A DNA stretch of 64,000 bases from Arthrobacter sp. YN (GTDB lineage: Bacteria > Actinomycetota > Actinomycetes > Actinomycetales > Micrococcaceae). A program made the position numbers and the translations under genes. The notes beneath the pieces were generated by a model. The model saw nothing but the letters and a program-made list of their open reading frames with translations, had not been told where the DNA came from and searched no databases. The stretch is taken from positions 2,418,001-2,482,000 of the forward strand of contig NZ_CP022436.1 of the NCBI RefSeq assembly GCF_002224285.1. The letters run 5' to 3'. Below are positions 47,131 through 55,675 of this stretch, one piece after another (within the stretch, counting starts at the first letter, position 1; every line of letters begins with the position of its first letter).

Positions 47131-47589
47131 GACGTTAAAGGCTGCCTCGGCCCCTACCTATCCCATCGATATGACCGCCGGGCTGGTCAAGGGCGTCCTG
47201 GCCTTGGTTGTGGCGTTGAATAGGAGTTCCGTGAGATATGCCTTCGTGGGTCTCTGGGATTGCAGGGGCGGCGTGATCCTAGAGGAGGCAGCTAATTCCA
47301 CTTCCGCAGTTTGTACGCCGATAATCGATGTTCTGTCGTCGGGTCGGCCGCCGGTCCTGTCGTGATGCTCGGTGTCGTCTCCGCCATGTTCTTGATGAAG
47401 GAGGGCAGTCACTGTGTTGGATATTTCATCGTTCCGGCGGGCAGAGTGTGGTCGGAGTTGGGTTGTTCGACCGGCCCGAAAGGGTGCCAACGATATGGCA
47501 ATTGCCAGAGGCATCAACGCCAATTCTCAAGCGCCGGATACGATTTCACAGGGGATGAGTAGGGCCCTCATTTTCGGTGGTCGGTCGAG
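47131..47589. other. Region without an intact gene, before repeat copy 3
   Basis: About 460 bp. Frames on both strands (for example minus 47158-47523) have no recognisable domain. The composition suggests degraded coding DNA. Confidence 0.4.
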
Positions 47590-47995
47590 CAAAAGGAAGT
47601 GTGGACAGTGTCCACACTTTCCACCTCGGACTGCCCCGTACACCCATCGGATTGCCCCGGATTCCGCATGTTTCCGCCGCTTCCGAGCGTTTCCAAGGCT
47701 TGGAATCACGTTCGAGTCCCACCTCGGGCACGGCATACCCCCTCGTCAGAGGGGGTTTTTGCTTTAACGTGTGTACATTCTGGGTGGTCAGGTTCTTCTG
47801 ACACTGGCCGCGGGGTGTGCCTGGCGCCGCGGGTCGCCTGTTTGGTTGTGGGGGAGCGGGTTTAGGGTCGTGGCTGGTCGGCCCTCCGCTTGCTCTGAAC
47901 TGGGGTTATGCGTTCCTCTCCTGGTTCTTCAGGTAGGTCGTGGTTGGCCTACACCTCTTCATGGGTAGGGGGACTGAGGGCAACATGACTTCGAG
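47590..47995 (+). repeat. Five-copy island repeat, copy 3
   Basis: The palindrome GTGTGGACA-G-TGTCCACAC is perfect at 47599-47617, here with G at the centre. The tRNA-like stretch is at 47710-47731 and the terminator hairpin at 47738-47755. Palindrome centre to terminator is again 130 nt, while the distance from terminator to the GGCCTACACCTCTTCAT motif (47946) is 208, against 203 in copies 2 and 4. It separates the metabolic module from the Sdp module. Confidence 0.88.
47738..47760 (+). terminator. Intrinsic terminator in repeat copy 3
   Basis: CCCCCTC-GTCA-GAGGGGG followed by TTTTT, identical to copies 1, 2 and 4. Confidence 0.8.
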
Positions 47996-48201
47996 AACCT
48001 ACGTCAAGGACACCAACCATGGCCTCGCTCTTGGGTGGGCGCCTTGTGCAAGGTCATGGCGGTGTACCGACTGCGGCTGTCGGCTGTGTTCATGCCGTAT
48101 TCTTTCGTTTGGGCACAGTAGAGGCCGGCTCAGGGGTCACCCATTGAAAGAGTTGAGATTGAGCGGAAGTCCCAAAATCCCGGACCGGTAACGGTGCGAA
48201 G

Positions 48202-48766
48202 TTGAACCTCCTGGCATTTAGCCGGGGCCTGTCTAGTCTGGGCGCGTCCATGACGACAGTGGCTTTGATGCTGGCCTTCCAGGCGGCCGGGGCTTAAACG
48301 TGGACTGTGGCTCTGTTGTTGTGCTTAGCCTCTTGTCAGGTGTCGTCCTGGGGCCGCTTGTCGCCCGTGGCTTGACCGCGTCGAGACCACAAGATCCTGG
48401 CAACCACGTAGACCCTGCGCGGTTGCATCGGCATTGCCATTGCCTTCACGTCCGACGTCACCGGGCTGTTGGTGCTGCTTGGGGTGGCCTCTGTGTGTCT
48501 GTGATCGATGGTCCAGCGATGACATTACTTGTGCTCGAGGTCCAGAAGCCAGGCTGGGGCCCATGACAGCCATCGCCCGGATGTAAGCGTTCCGCGGCGT
48601 GGGTATCGTTCTGGGCCCGTTGTTGGCTGGTGTGCTCGCGGACCGGCTCGGAAGCAGGATCGTACTGCTGATCGGCGCTGGATTATTCTGGCTTGTCGCC
48701 GCGGTCATCGTGATGATGGGTGTGCGCCGGCACCCACCTGAGAACAAGGCGCCGACACAGTCTTAA
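48202..48766 (+). pseudogene. MFS transporter pseudogene
   Basis: Pieces in shifting frames follow the order of an MFS protein: LNLLAFSRGLSSLGASMTT then VALMLAFQAAGA and a stop; VVLGPLVARGL; GIAIAFTSDVTGLLVLLGVA and a stop; MTAIARM and a stop; then AFRGVGIVLGPLLAGVLADR, LGSRIVLLIGAGLFWLVAAV and a tail ending at 48766. Large internal parts are missing. It begins about 200 bp after repeat copy 3. Confidence 0.75.
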
Positions 48767-48848
48767 TAGTTCAAGCAGGTAGCCGCCGGCCCGCCACCTT
48801 GCCTGAGGTGAAGACTGTGGGGTTGGAAGTGAGCCAGCCGTGATCAAG

Positions 48849-49031
48849 TTAGTACTCGGCCCCGGTTTCAGTGACGAGGGCATAGACCTCGGCTTTGTCG
48901 GCGGAGCTGAGGCCATCTCCAGGGTGGGTCCGTTCCGACCCCTGCAAGACGAATGCAGCTCCGCCGACGAGTCTTCTCCCTATTTCGCATGTGATAACTA
49001 CTGACTGAAGGCGGGTAGTGGTCGGAGCCAA
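48849..49031 (-). CDS. Small ORF of unknown function
   Basis: 60 residues: SVVITCEIGRRLVGGAAF, then a hydrophilic loop and LSSADKAEVYALVTETGAEY. The composition is protein-like, with an apparent helix at the end, but no family is recognised. It may be the end of a truncated gene, since it lies between an MFS pseudogene and the Sdp operon. Confidence 0.3.
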   Translation of the reverse strand: MAPTTTRLQSVVITCEIGRRLVGGAAFVLQGSERTHPGDGLSSADKAEVYALVTETGAEY

Positions 49032-49138
49032 AGCAAATCAGCGGCTGTGATTTGCGACGGGCTACGGCCGATGTTAGCGTGGCATTTCAATCTGGAGTTT
49101 CCTCGGTCGTCCGAGTACGTAACAGTGAAAGGATCGTT

Positions 49139-49528
49139 TTGGGGGCGGTTTTCAGCACGACAATGTTCACGATTGCGTTCTTGGTTGTAGCAGGCCTACT
49201 TCAAATGCTGGCATCGCAGGTTAAGTCCGGCGATTCGAAGCCTAACTATACGTTTGGCATCCGCTCAAAGGCTACTCTGTCGTCTGAGCGTGCATGGAAC
49301 GCTGCACACACTTCGGCGCTAGGTGCCCTGAAAGCTATTCCGGTGATGCTCATCGGCTTTGTGGCAACACTGTGGGTCATATTCGCAGTACTACCTAAGG
49401 ATGATTCAAGTGTTCCGTGGATCTTCTTCTCGGGTATGGGGTTCACGGCCATCATGGTGGCCCTGCTCATGCACATGTACTACAAAGCTGATTCGCTGGC
49501 TAGACGCATTACTGAGGGCGATGAATAA
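49139..49528 (+). CDS. SdpI-family immunity protein
   Basis: 129 residues from TTG 49139, which has GAAAGGA five bases upstream; the frame is open back to 49052 and a longer start cannot be excluded. There are three hydrophobic segments with the SdpI signature GIRSKATLSSERAWNAAHTS between the first and second (family form: G-I-R-T/S-x-x-T-L-S-x-x-x-A-W-x-x-x-H). In Bacillus subtilis SdpI protects the producer from SDP toxin and also signals to SdpR. Here it lies directly upstream of an SdpC-like gene on the same strand, with no SdpR-type repressor nearby. Confidence 0.82.
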   Translation: MGAVFSTTMFTIAFLVVAGLLQMLASQVKSGDSKPNYTFGIRSKATLSSERAWNAAHTSALGALKAIPVMLIGFVATLWVIFAVLPKDDSSVPWIFFSGMGFTAIMVALLMHMYYKADSLARRITEGDE

Positions 49529-49585
49529 TCCAAAGCGGTAATCAGTCTACAACTAAATTTCTTTTCATTAATATTGGGGGATATT

Positions 49586-50275
49586 GTGTTTTATAGTTCG
49601 TCAAGTCGAACGTTTCGCATCAGCGTGGCTATGTTGCTATCTCTTCTGCTCGGCCCGGTTGGTATCTCGTCCGCTCAAGCATCTGTAGCTACCACTGTTT
49701 CAACGAAGAAAACAGATTTCCGAGGAAACTACAGCTCCGAAGATGCGCTCCGGCTTCTCCTGGCTGGTATCGGACCATTGGCCGAAAGTAACCCACGATT
49801 GCTTAGCCTGCTGGGTTTTGCCGCAGATCGTCCGGTCCCAACTCTTGCCGAGGTTGACCCGATCGTTCAGGACTTCCTGGTCTATTACCCTGAGTTTAGT
49901 TCCGAAGTACTGCCAAAGCTCCGCTCCGGAAAGCCCCGCTCGGTAGAGGCTGGCCTGGCCACTTTCACGCAAAAGTTCTATGACTACCTGGCCTACCGCA
50001 AGGCGATAACCGATCCTCAGGATGCGCAGCAAGTCACGCCCTATGGGTGCGGCGTGACATGGACATGTGCAGCGGTGGCTGCCTTCGTAGTGGCAAACGG
50101 CGCCTTGTATGCCAACGTAGCGGTTGCGACCTTCGTGGTCGTCGCCGGTGGCGCCGTTTTGGTTTTGCTAGTAGTTCCCGGCTATTTGGCAAACAAGGAC
50201 TACATGACAACGGCAGGTGTGGAAGAGATCGGGCGGGACACCGCGATTGCAGAACTCACACGAGCGCTGCGATGA
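49586..50275 (+). CDS. SdpC-family antimicrobial peptide precursor
   Basis: 229 residues from GTG 49586, preceded by GGGGGA. It has a Sec-type signal (MLLSLLLGPVGISSAQA). The middle part SSEDALRLLLAGIGPLAES with NPRLLSLLGF corresponds to the G-E-x-x-F-R-G-x-x-F-G-x-G-x-x-A segment of SdpC. The toxin region begins YGCGVTWTCAAVAAFVVANG: Cys155 and Cys161 are spaced C-x5-C as in Bacillus SDP, followed by a long Ala/Val-rich hydrophobic stretch and a hydrophilic tail that would be removed. The mature peptide is expected to insert into target membranes and collapse the proton motive force. The family assignment rests on pattern, not on a search. Confidence 0.8.
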   Translation: MFYSSSSRTFRISVAMLLSLLLGPVGISSAQASVATTVSTKKTDFRGNYSSEDALRLLLAGIGPLAESNPRLLSLLGFAADRPVPTLAEVDPIVQDFLVYYPEFSSEVLPKLRSGKPRSVEAGLATFTQKFYDYLAYRKAITDPQDAQQVTPYGCGVTWTCAAVAAFVVANGALYANVAVATFVVVAGGAVLVLLVVPGYLANKDYMTTAGVEEIGRDTAIAELTRALR

Positions 50276-50320
50276 ACTCGTCACTCCTATCCCTGAACTG
50301 GCTACCTGCCCAGACCTGCC

Positions 50321-50905
50321 ATGACCCTGCATGACCCGTCACAGAGATCAAGAATGGCGGTGCTTGCGGGAGTAATTTCTCTAGCACTGTTTGGCGCCTT
50401 CTTCGCGCTTACGATCTTCTACGCCATGCCCAGCAATGTGTTAGCCGTGAAGGAGGGGGAGTCCCTTCGCCGCACATTGGTGTCAGTTGCACCCCAAGCG
50501 TGGGCATTCTTCACCAAGCCGCCCAACGATCCGGAATACGCCGTCTATCAGCTCCGAGATGACGGATCCGTAGAGTCGTTGATGCAGACTCCACAAACCC
50601 GGCCCGAAAACTACTTCGGACTAAGTCGTAAACAAAGGTCGCAGGGGCCGGAGCTGGGCGTGATTGGTAACACCATAAAGGAATGGGCCGATTGCAGCCC
50701 CGACGGCGGTCGACAGGAATGCCTCGAGAGGGTGCGATCCCTGGAAGCCCAGATCGTCGACAATGACTCACCGGTTGCTTCCGTTTGCGGCCGGATAGTA
50801 ATTTTTCAGACCAAAGCAGTCCCATGGGCTTACCGGGAATTTGAATCAGAAGCCCGGTTTGAAGTTAAAGGTGCGGTTGTGGATTCGAGATGCAAGGCGC
50901 GATGA
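50321..50905 (+). CDS. SdpA-family toxin maturation protein
   Basis: 194 residues. There is one N-terminal membrane segment (VISLALFGAFFALTIFYAM), then the SdpA motif APQAWAFFTKPPNDPEYAVY (family: P-Q-x-W-x-F-F-T-x-x-P). Cys in DCSPDGGRQECLE and SVCGR may form disulfides. In Bacillus SdpA and SdpB are both needed to turn SdpC into active SDP. The stop overlaps the SdpB start as ATGA. Confidence 0.85.
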   Translation: MTLHDPSQRSRMAVLAGVISLALFGAFFALTIFYAMPSNVLAVKEGESLRRTLVSVAPQAWAFFTKPPNDPEYAVYQLRDDGSVESLMQTPQTRPENYFGLSRKQRSQGPELGVIGNTIKEWADCSPDGGRQECLERVRSLEAQIVDNDSPVASVCGRIVIFQTKAVPWAYREFESEARFEVKGAVVDSRCKAR

Positions 50906-51849
50906 GAATAATATCCAGTCTGAAAAATGACATCTGGTCATTCAATCCACAATCCCGAATCATTGCTGTCGCCAGGAGCGGTCTGGCGCTCTCCCAGGTA
51001 CTGACACTCCTACTGACACCAGCACCCTACCTCTACTCGGTTCCGATTCTGGGACAGCCTTCAACCGGACAGTGCACCCGTGCACTGGAGAACGTATCGT
51101 TATTCTGCATTGCGAGCGAGCTCTCGGATGAAGTTGTGCAAGTCTTGATGATTATTGGTCTAATCGTTGTGACTTCCGGGTTTCTTCCGCGATTTACGTC
51201 AATTCTCCACCTTTGGCTTTCCTACTCATTTGCCCATACAGTTGCCCTACCTGACGGTGGCGACACGGTATTGGTTTTCACTACTTTTTTCCTCGTGTTT
51301 ATCTCTCTACCAGATAACCGGCTTTGGCACTGGTCGCAAGGCCACTCACGGTCCACTACCAGGTTCGGTGCGTGGCAAGGAATTTCCTGGGCCGCACATT
51401 GGGCTCTTAGGATCCAGGTTGCGTATATCTATCTGCACAGTGCGTTGGCAAAACTGAGTGTTGAAAATTGGAGCGAGGGAAGCGCCTTGTACTACATAGT
51501 TCGCGGTGAGTTCTTTGGAACTGCGAACTTTCTTCAAAGCTTCGTTTTCTTCCTTACATCCGTTCCTATCGTTGCCCTAACACTTAGTTGGGGAACGATG
51601 ATTATGGAAGCCGTCATTGCAGGAACCCTTCTTAGCAGGCGACCCATCGTGCAGACCGCAGGGTTCGTCGCCTGCGTCTTGTTGCATGTCGGCATCATCA
51701 TGTTCATTGGGATCTGGTCCTTCGCACTGGCCATGGTTTTTTCCGTAATGATTGCAGCGTCGCGGGGGCTGGGTCCTGTCATGATCAAGCTCTTGTCGGA
51801 GTTGCCCTTCAAAGCGAGTCCGCGCGGCAGGCCGGCGCCCATCGCTTGA
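50902..51849 (+). CDS. SdpB-family membrane protein
   Basis: 315 residues from ATG 50902, coupled to SdpA. There are several membrane segments. Family motifs are ARSGLALSQVLTLLLTP, VALPDGGDTVLVFTTFFLV and SLPDNRLWHW, followed by WAAHWALRIQVAYIYLHSAL. This is the HTTM-like fold of SdpB, related to vitamin-K carboxylase-type membrane proteins. It is the last gene of the operon. Repeat copy 4 starts about 160 bp downstream and its terminator may end the transcript. Confidence 0.87.
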   Translation: MRIISSLKNDIWSFNPQSRIIAVARSGLALSQVLTLLLTPAPYLYSVPILGQPSTGQCTRALENVSLFCIASELSDEVVQVLMIIGLIVVTSGFLPRFTSILHLWLSYSFAHTVALPDGGDTVLVFTTFFLVFISLPDNRLWHWSQGHSRSTTRFGAWQGISWAAHWALRIQVAYIYLHSALAKLSVENWSEGSALYYIVRGEFFGTANFLQSFVFFLTSVPIVALTLSWGTMIMEAVIAGTLLSRRPIVQTAGFVACVLLHVGIIMFIGIWSFALAMVFSVMIAASRGLGPVMIKLLSELPFKASPRGRPAPIA

Positions 51850-52161
51850 GCAGTGAGCCGTCTGGAGGTTGCCCAAGCCAGTGCGGCGATTCGAGACCGG
51901 ACCGTTGTCTGTGCCGGCCCGTCATTGGGCCCCAGCCGGACGATTCGTCGGGCGTCTATCATCCGCTCTTCAAGGTGAAGCCTGCTTTGACGCTCCCCGC
52001 ATTGACTGCGACCCGAACCCGGGTGTGGACAATGTCCACACCCTCCGCCCCGGACTGGCCCGTACACCCACCGGATTGGCCCGGATTCCGCATGTTTCCG
52101 CCACTTCCCCGTGTATCCAAGACCCGGAATCCCGTTCGAGTCCCACCTCGGGCACAGCATA

Positions 52162-52184
52162 CCCCCTCGTCAGAGGGGGTTTTT
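52162..52184 (+). terminator. Intrinsic terminator in repeat copy 4
   Basis: CCCCCTC-GTCA-GAGGGGG plus TTTTT. It is about 310 bp after the SdpB stop and in the same direction, so it can end the Sdp operon transcript. Confidence 0.8.
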
Positions 52185-52496
52185 GCTTTAACGTGTTGAC
52201 AGCTGTTGACAGGAGCCTCTGATGTGGTGCCGGCTGTCGCCTGGCCATCGGCTGGCCTGTTCAGTTGTGGGGGAGCGGGTTCAGGGTCTTGGCTGGTGGG
52301 CCCTCCGCCTGCTGTGAACTGGGGCTATGCAGTCCTCTCTGCGTTCGTCCGGTAGGTCGTGGTTGGCCTACACCTCTTCATCGGTAGGAGGACTGAGCGC
52401 AACATGACTTCGAGATCCTGCGGCAAGATTCTTGGTTTTGGCTCGTTGATGGAGTCAAGAGGCTTGACTCAGGAGAGCTTTGTCAGCCCAAAGGGG

Positions 52497-52515
52497 GTGT
52501 GGACATTGTCCACAC
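52497..52515 (+). promoter_or_regulatory. Second palindrome of repeat copy 4
   Basis: GTGTGGACA-T-TGTCCACAC is a perfect 19-bp dyad. It is the counterpart of the GTGCACA form at 975-989. Confidence 0.65.
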
Positions 52516-52707
52516 CTAAATCTTCTTTATTGAGCCTGATCACAGCCATTTCCTCCCTCTTGTTCGGCCTACATCTACTCATCGCGTGTGAGGGCCCGAG
52601 CGACATGACGCCCGTTCGCAAGCGCACCTATACCAGCAACATCAGGACGGCACTGGCTGAAAGGGCAGCTGCCGTCAGTGTTCGTCGATTCAACAATGTT
52701 GTTACTT

Positions 52708-53286
52708 TCATTCGTGATGCTCCACAGGCTTTCCGGAATTGGTCAGTTTATCCGTGGGCCCAAGGGAGACATAGTTTGATGCTGTCTCAGCGATATTTTC
52801 CCTCCGAGTCAGGAACGCACTGGCTTTGCCCCCGACAACGTTCTGAAGGTCGCCTGTTGTGTAGATGATCGTGATCTTGTTTGGTCCGAAGCCGACGGTG
52901 CGCATGACATGTCCCTCGCCCGGGTCGTGGGTGACTTCCACCCGGTAGGCGCGGGATTCGAGGAGCGTTTTCACTTTCTCCTGTGCTGCGTATTTTTCGT
53001 CCAGCGACGCTTTCGGACCCAAGCTATCGCCGTAATAGTGGGTTCCTTCGGCCCCTCCACGCAGTGAACAGGACTCGCCGTAGGGTATTTTGTCTCTCTC
53101 CCACTGGCCGGGAATTATGGCTTCGACCGAGGCGATGAGGTCAATGAGTTCGGCGCGGGCTTCTTCTGGGGTCACGGCGGGTACTCCGGAGGTTGAGGAA
53201 GGGGGGTTCTGACCGGTGACAGGTGTGCAGCCGGTGAGCAGCAGAACAGTCAGGGCAGACATTGCGAGCAGGTGGGATGGTTTCAT
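52708..53286 (-). CDS. Lipoprotein sharing a C-terminal tail with its neighbour
   Basis: 192 residues with a lipoprotein signal and lipobox LLTGC at about residue 20. The mature part has a helix (EEARAELIDLIASVEAI) and a strand-rich domain (YRVEVTHDPGEGHVMRTVGF). The end reads SLGPTDKLTNSGKPVEHHE, nearly the same as the end of the 678-residue protein encoded just upstream. No family is recognised. The start of this gene is 2 bp after the hydrolase stop, so they form an operon. It may be a surface partner of the hydrolase. Confidence 0.8.
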   Translation of the reverse strand: MKPSHLLAMSALTVLLLTGCTPVTGQNPPSSTSGVPAVTPEEARAELIDLIASVEAIIPGQWERDKIPYGESCSLRGGAEGTHYYGDSLGPKASLDEKYAAQEKVKTLLESRAYRVEVTHDPGEGHVMRTVGFGPNKITIIYTTGDLQNVVGGKASAFLTRRENIAETASNYVSLGPTDKLTNSGKPVEHHE

Positions 53287-53288
53287 CG

Positions 53289-55325
53289 TCAGTGTCCTGG
53301 GGTGACTGGTTTGCCGGAATTGGTCAGGGTTCCGGTTCGGCCGAGGCTGATCTTAGCCTGGTTCACGCTTGATTCCGTACCGAGGTCGCTGTAACCGTTC
53401 GCGTCGCCGTCGCCCTTCAACGCGCCGTGCTTTGTGGTGGGAGCCAAAGTGTCCTGGCCGTCGGAACCTATGGTTGTTGCTCCAGCTAAGGTTTGCGAGG
53501 CGTTTGAGTGCTGTTCGCGAGGCCATATCGTTGGGGGTCCATTCCCGGCCTGGGCGACGAGCGACCGGACTGCTCTACCTCCCAGCACGCGATCGTCGGC
53601 GCTGAATACAGTTTGGTAGACCTCCGAACCCGGGCTGAGTTTCAGGTCCCTGACCGAGTCCACGTCATAAGGCGTACCTATGCTGCCGTGGGTGGTGATG
53701 CTGTCGACCGGTAGGCCATCCTTGTGGGCCGCTTCGAAAGTCGTAATCGCTCCATAGGAGATCGCATCGATGTTATTCCGAGCTGTGTTGCCAAGGCTGG
53801 CTTGCACGGCCTTGAGCGCATTTATGTCCTTGCTAAGGAACCCGGCACCGGAAACCGCGTTACTGTCACTGGTGATGTCCTCCGACTTCGACGGCGGCTC
53901 GAACGCCATCCAGTTCACCACCGCCACCCGGTTGTGGTCAGGGCTGCCCGCCAGCAAATACCGCTGCTCGCGGTATTGGGCCTGAGCCACATCATTGCGG
54001 TCGTTCATACCTTTGGCGACGTTGCTGAACAGGCCGGGGATTTGGTAGGTCGTGTACTTCGCCGCGTCCAGGTCACCGAAACTGATCGCGGCACCGGGTA
54101 TGGCGGGGTTGAAACTGATCAACTGCCGAGGCGGCTCAGTCTTCCATTGCCCGTTGTAAGTCATCGTGTCCCAGACCCCGATGACGGCGGCCATCTCCGC
54201 GTCACTCATGCCCCCCGGACGGTCACCGTGATTGCTGTTGTATACATCGATCAGGTCCTTTCGTCGCTTCAGCTCGACTCTGTTCGCGGCGTCCCTGGCG
54301 GTGTTTGTTACGCCTTGGAGGTTGCCGATGATCCCGGGGAAGGCTTCGATAAGGAGCAACTGAGTCTCGCCGACGGTGACTTTCCCCGTGTCAGTGTTCA
54401 CTGTGTGACCGAGGCTGATCCACCATGCTGTGGTCACGGCAGGGTTGTATTCCTGCTGGTGCAGGAGTCCTTTGAGTCGGTCTTTGTTCGCGGGGACGGC
54501 GAGCCAGGCTTTCAATTGCGCCCCGTTGAGGGCCGCGAGGTCGTTCAAACTTACTTGCCCGGGTGGTGCGTACTGTATGAGAGCCCCGTTCAGCGCTGTG
54601 TCAGCCAAAGAACCGATGCCGGCTGTTTCGAACGCGGTGGCGACCTGCTCTATCCAATCGGCGTCTGCTGCGTTGGCAGCGAGCAGCCGCTCAAAACCGG
54701 CAACAAACGACTCATTCTCGATGTTCACCCACGAACACGACGCGGTGAATCCACTCCAAGCATTCCTGACGCTGCTGAAGTGTGAGTTCAGGGTGTTGGT
54801 GGCGGTCCGGGACACCGACGCGAAGCCGCGCAGCTTGCCCGGATCTGCCGAGGTGGTTCCGGTACCTGGTCCGCCGGGGAACCGAGTCCGGGCCCGCGGG
54901 GAAAACACAGCTGAAACAGCCGGTGCTGGGACCGGCGTTCTCTCGGGCATCGGGTCCACGGTCATCGTTGCGATGGTCACAGCCTTGTGCAAAAGACCCC
55001 CGGACAAGAGTTCCTGTTTACGGATATTGTCCCGTTGCTGCCAGGCGGCGAGTTTCTTTAGCCGGGACTTCTCTTGTTGGGCCCTGTGCTTGGCGTCCCG
55101 AACGTCCTCAGAAAGGGCTGCCAGAATGCCCGCCAGCTGGCCGCGGTCCTCGGACCTGATGCCACAGGCCTCGATGAACAAGCGTGCATAGCCGCCCTTG
55201 AAGTCCACCAGTACCTGTTCCACAGCTCCGTTCAGGAAGCCTCCTTCAGCGCGCAGAACCTCGTCGGCGGAGTCCGCGGCACGGATCAACGCATCAGCTG
55301 CGCCATCGTCAAAAGCAATCTCCAT
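53289..55325 (-). CDS. Secretion-type protein with DUF1023 alpha/beta hydrolase domain
   Basis: 678 residues. The first 120 are helical, like a WXG/LXG-type secretion head (ADEVLRAEGGFLNGAVEQVL, LAALSEDVRDAKHRAQQEK), with a hydrophobic stretch near 110. A second helical part precedes the hydrolase. DUF1023 features are WWISLGHT, then FPGIIGNLQGVTNTARDAANR near 340, and the nucleophile region IDAISYGAITTFEAA near 535 with S-Y-G. There is no Sec signal. Proteins of this type are usually linked to type VII-like export. The C-terminal SLGRTGTLTNSGKPV matches the tail of the adjacent lipoprotein. It may be an exported effector, with the protein at 55676 a candidate immunity partner. Confidence 0.75.
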   Translation of the reverse strand: MEIAFDDGAADALIRAADSADEVLRAEGGFLNGAVEQVLVDFKGGYARLFIEACGIRSEDRGQLAGILAALSEDVRDAKHRAQQEKSRLKKLAAWQQRDNIRKQELLSGGLLHKAVTIATMTVDPMPERTPVPAPAVSAVFSPRARTRFPGGPGTGTTSADPGKLRGFASVSRTATNTLNSHFSSVRNAWSGFTASCSWVNIENESFVAGFERLLAANAADADWIEQVATAFETAGIGSLADTALNGALIQYAPPGQVSLNDLAALNGAQLKAWLAVPANKDRLKGLLHQQEYNPAVTTAWWISLGHTVNTDTGKVTVGETQLLLIEAFPGIIGNLQGVTNTARDAANRVELKRRKDLIDVYNSNHGDRPGGMSDAEMAAVIGVWDTMTYNGQWKTEPPRQLISFNPAIPGAAISFGDLDAAKYTTYQIPGLFSNVAKGMNDRNDVAQAQYREQRYLLAGSPDHNRVAVVNWMAFEPPSKSEDITSDSNAVSGAGFLSKDINALKAVQASLGNTARNNIDAISYGAITTFEAAHKDGLPVDSITTHGSIGTPYDVDSVRDLKLSPGSEVYQTVFSADDRVLGGRAVRSLVAQAGNGPPTIWPREQHSNASQTLAGATTIGSDGQDTLAPTTKHGALKGDGDANGYSDLGTESSVNQAKISLGRTGTLTNSGKPVTPGH

Positions 55326-55423
55326 GCACGTCCCCCACAGCGAACAATAAATCCAACGACTAGCATAACCGCTGATTGCTTCTCTTGAGGGTCTACGCAG
55401 ACGGATGACTTTAGGATGGACGA

Positions 55424-55652
55424 ATGTCCGATGAAATCAAGAAGCACCGGTTCCTGACCATTGAACAGGTCGCCAGGAACTCAATGTCTCCGTGAGCCAG
55501 ATCAGAGCGCTGCTGAAAGCAGGAGACCTTCGCGGTATCCAAATCGGTGTCGGAGCGTGTGGCGCATTGCTGCCACTGATGTCGAGGACTACATCACTGA
55601 GGCGTACAAGCTGACGGCCGAGCGTATTGCCGCCGGCGAGCTGCCGGAGTGA
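55424..55652 (+). pseudogene. HTH DNA-binding protein with frameshifts (BldC/excisionase type)
   Basis: ATG 55424 reads MSDEIKKHRFLTIEQVA, then the frame must change to ELNVSVSQIRALLKAGDLRG and again to WRIAATDVEDYITEAYKLTA, ending ERIAAGELPE at 55652. Put together this is a complete small winged-HTH protein of the BldC/excisionase type common in actinobacteria. At least two single-base changes are needed, so it is a pseudogene or contains sequence errors. Confidence 0.7.
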
Positions 55653-55675
55653 GTGCCTGGCCTATCCATCAGATG

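Larger units (their letters stand above)
52010..52610 (+). repeat. Five-copy island repeat, copy 4 (extended form)
   Basis: The palindrome is perfect at 52023-52041, the tRNA-like stretch at 52134-52155 and the terminator hairpin at 52162-52179. Spacing from centre to terminator is 130. As in copy 1, the repeat then continues beyond GGCCTACACCTCTTCAT (52365) and CAACATGACTT to CCAAAGGGGG, a second palindrome (52497-52515) and a second tail with GGCCTACATCTACTCAT and CGACATGACG (to about 52610). The second half is therefore a diverged duplicate of the first, without the tRNA-like part or the terminator. Confidence 0.88.
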
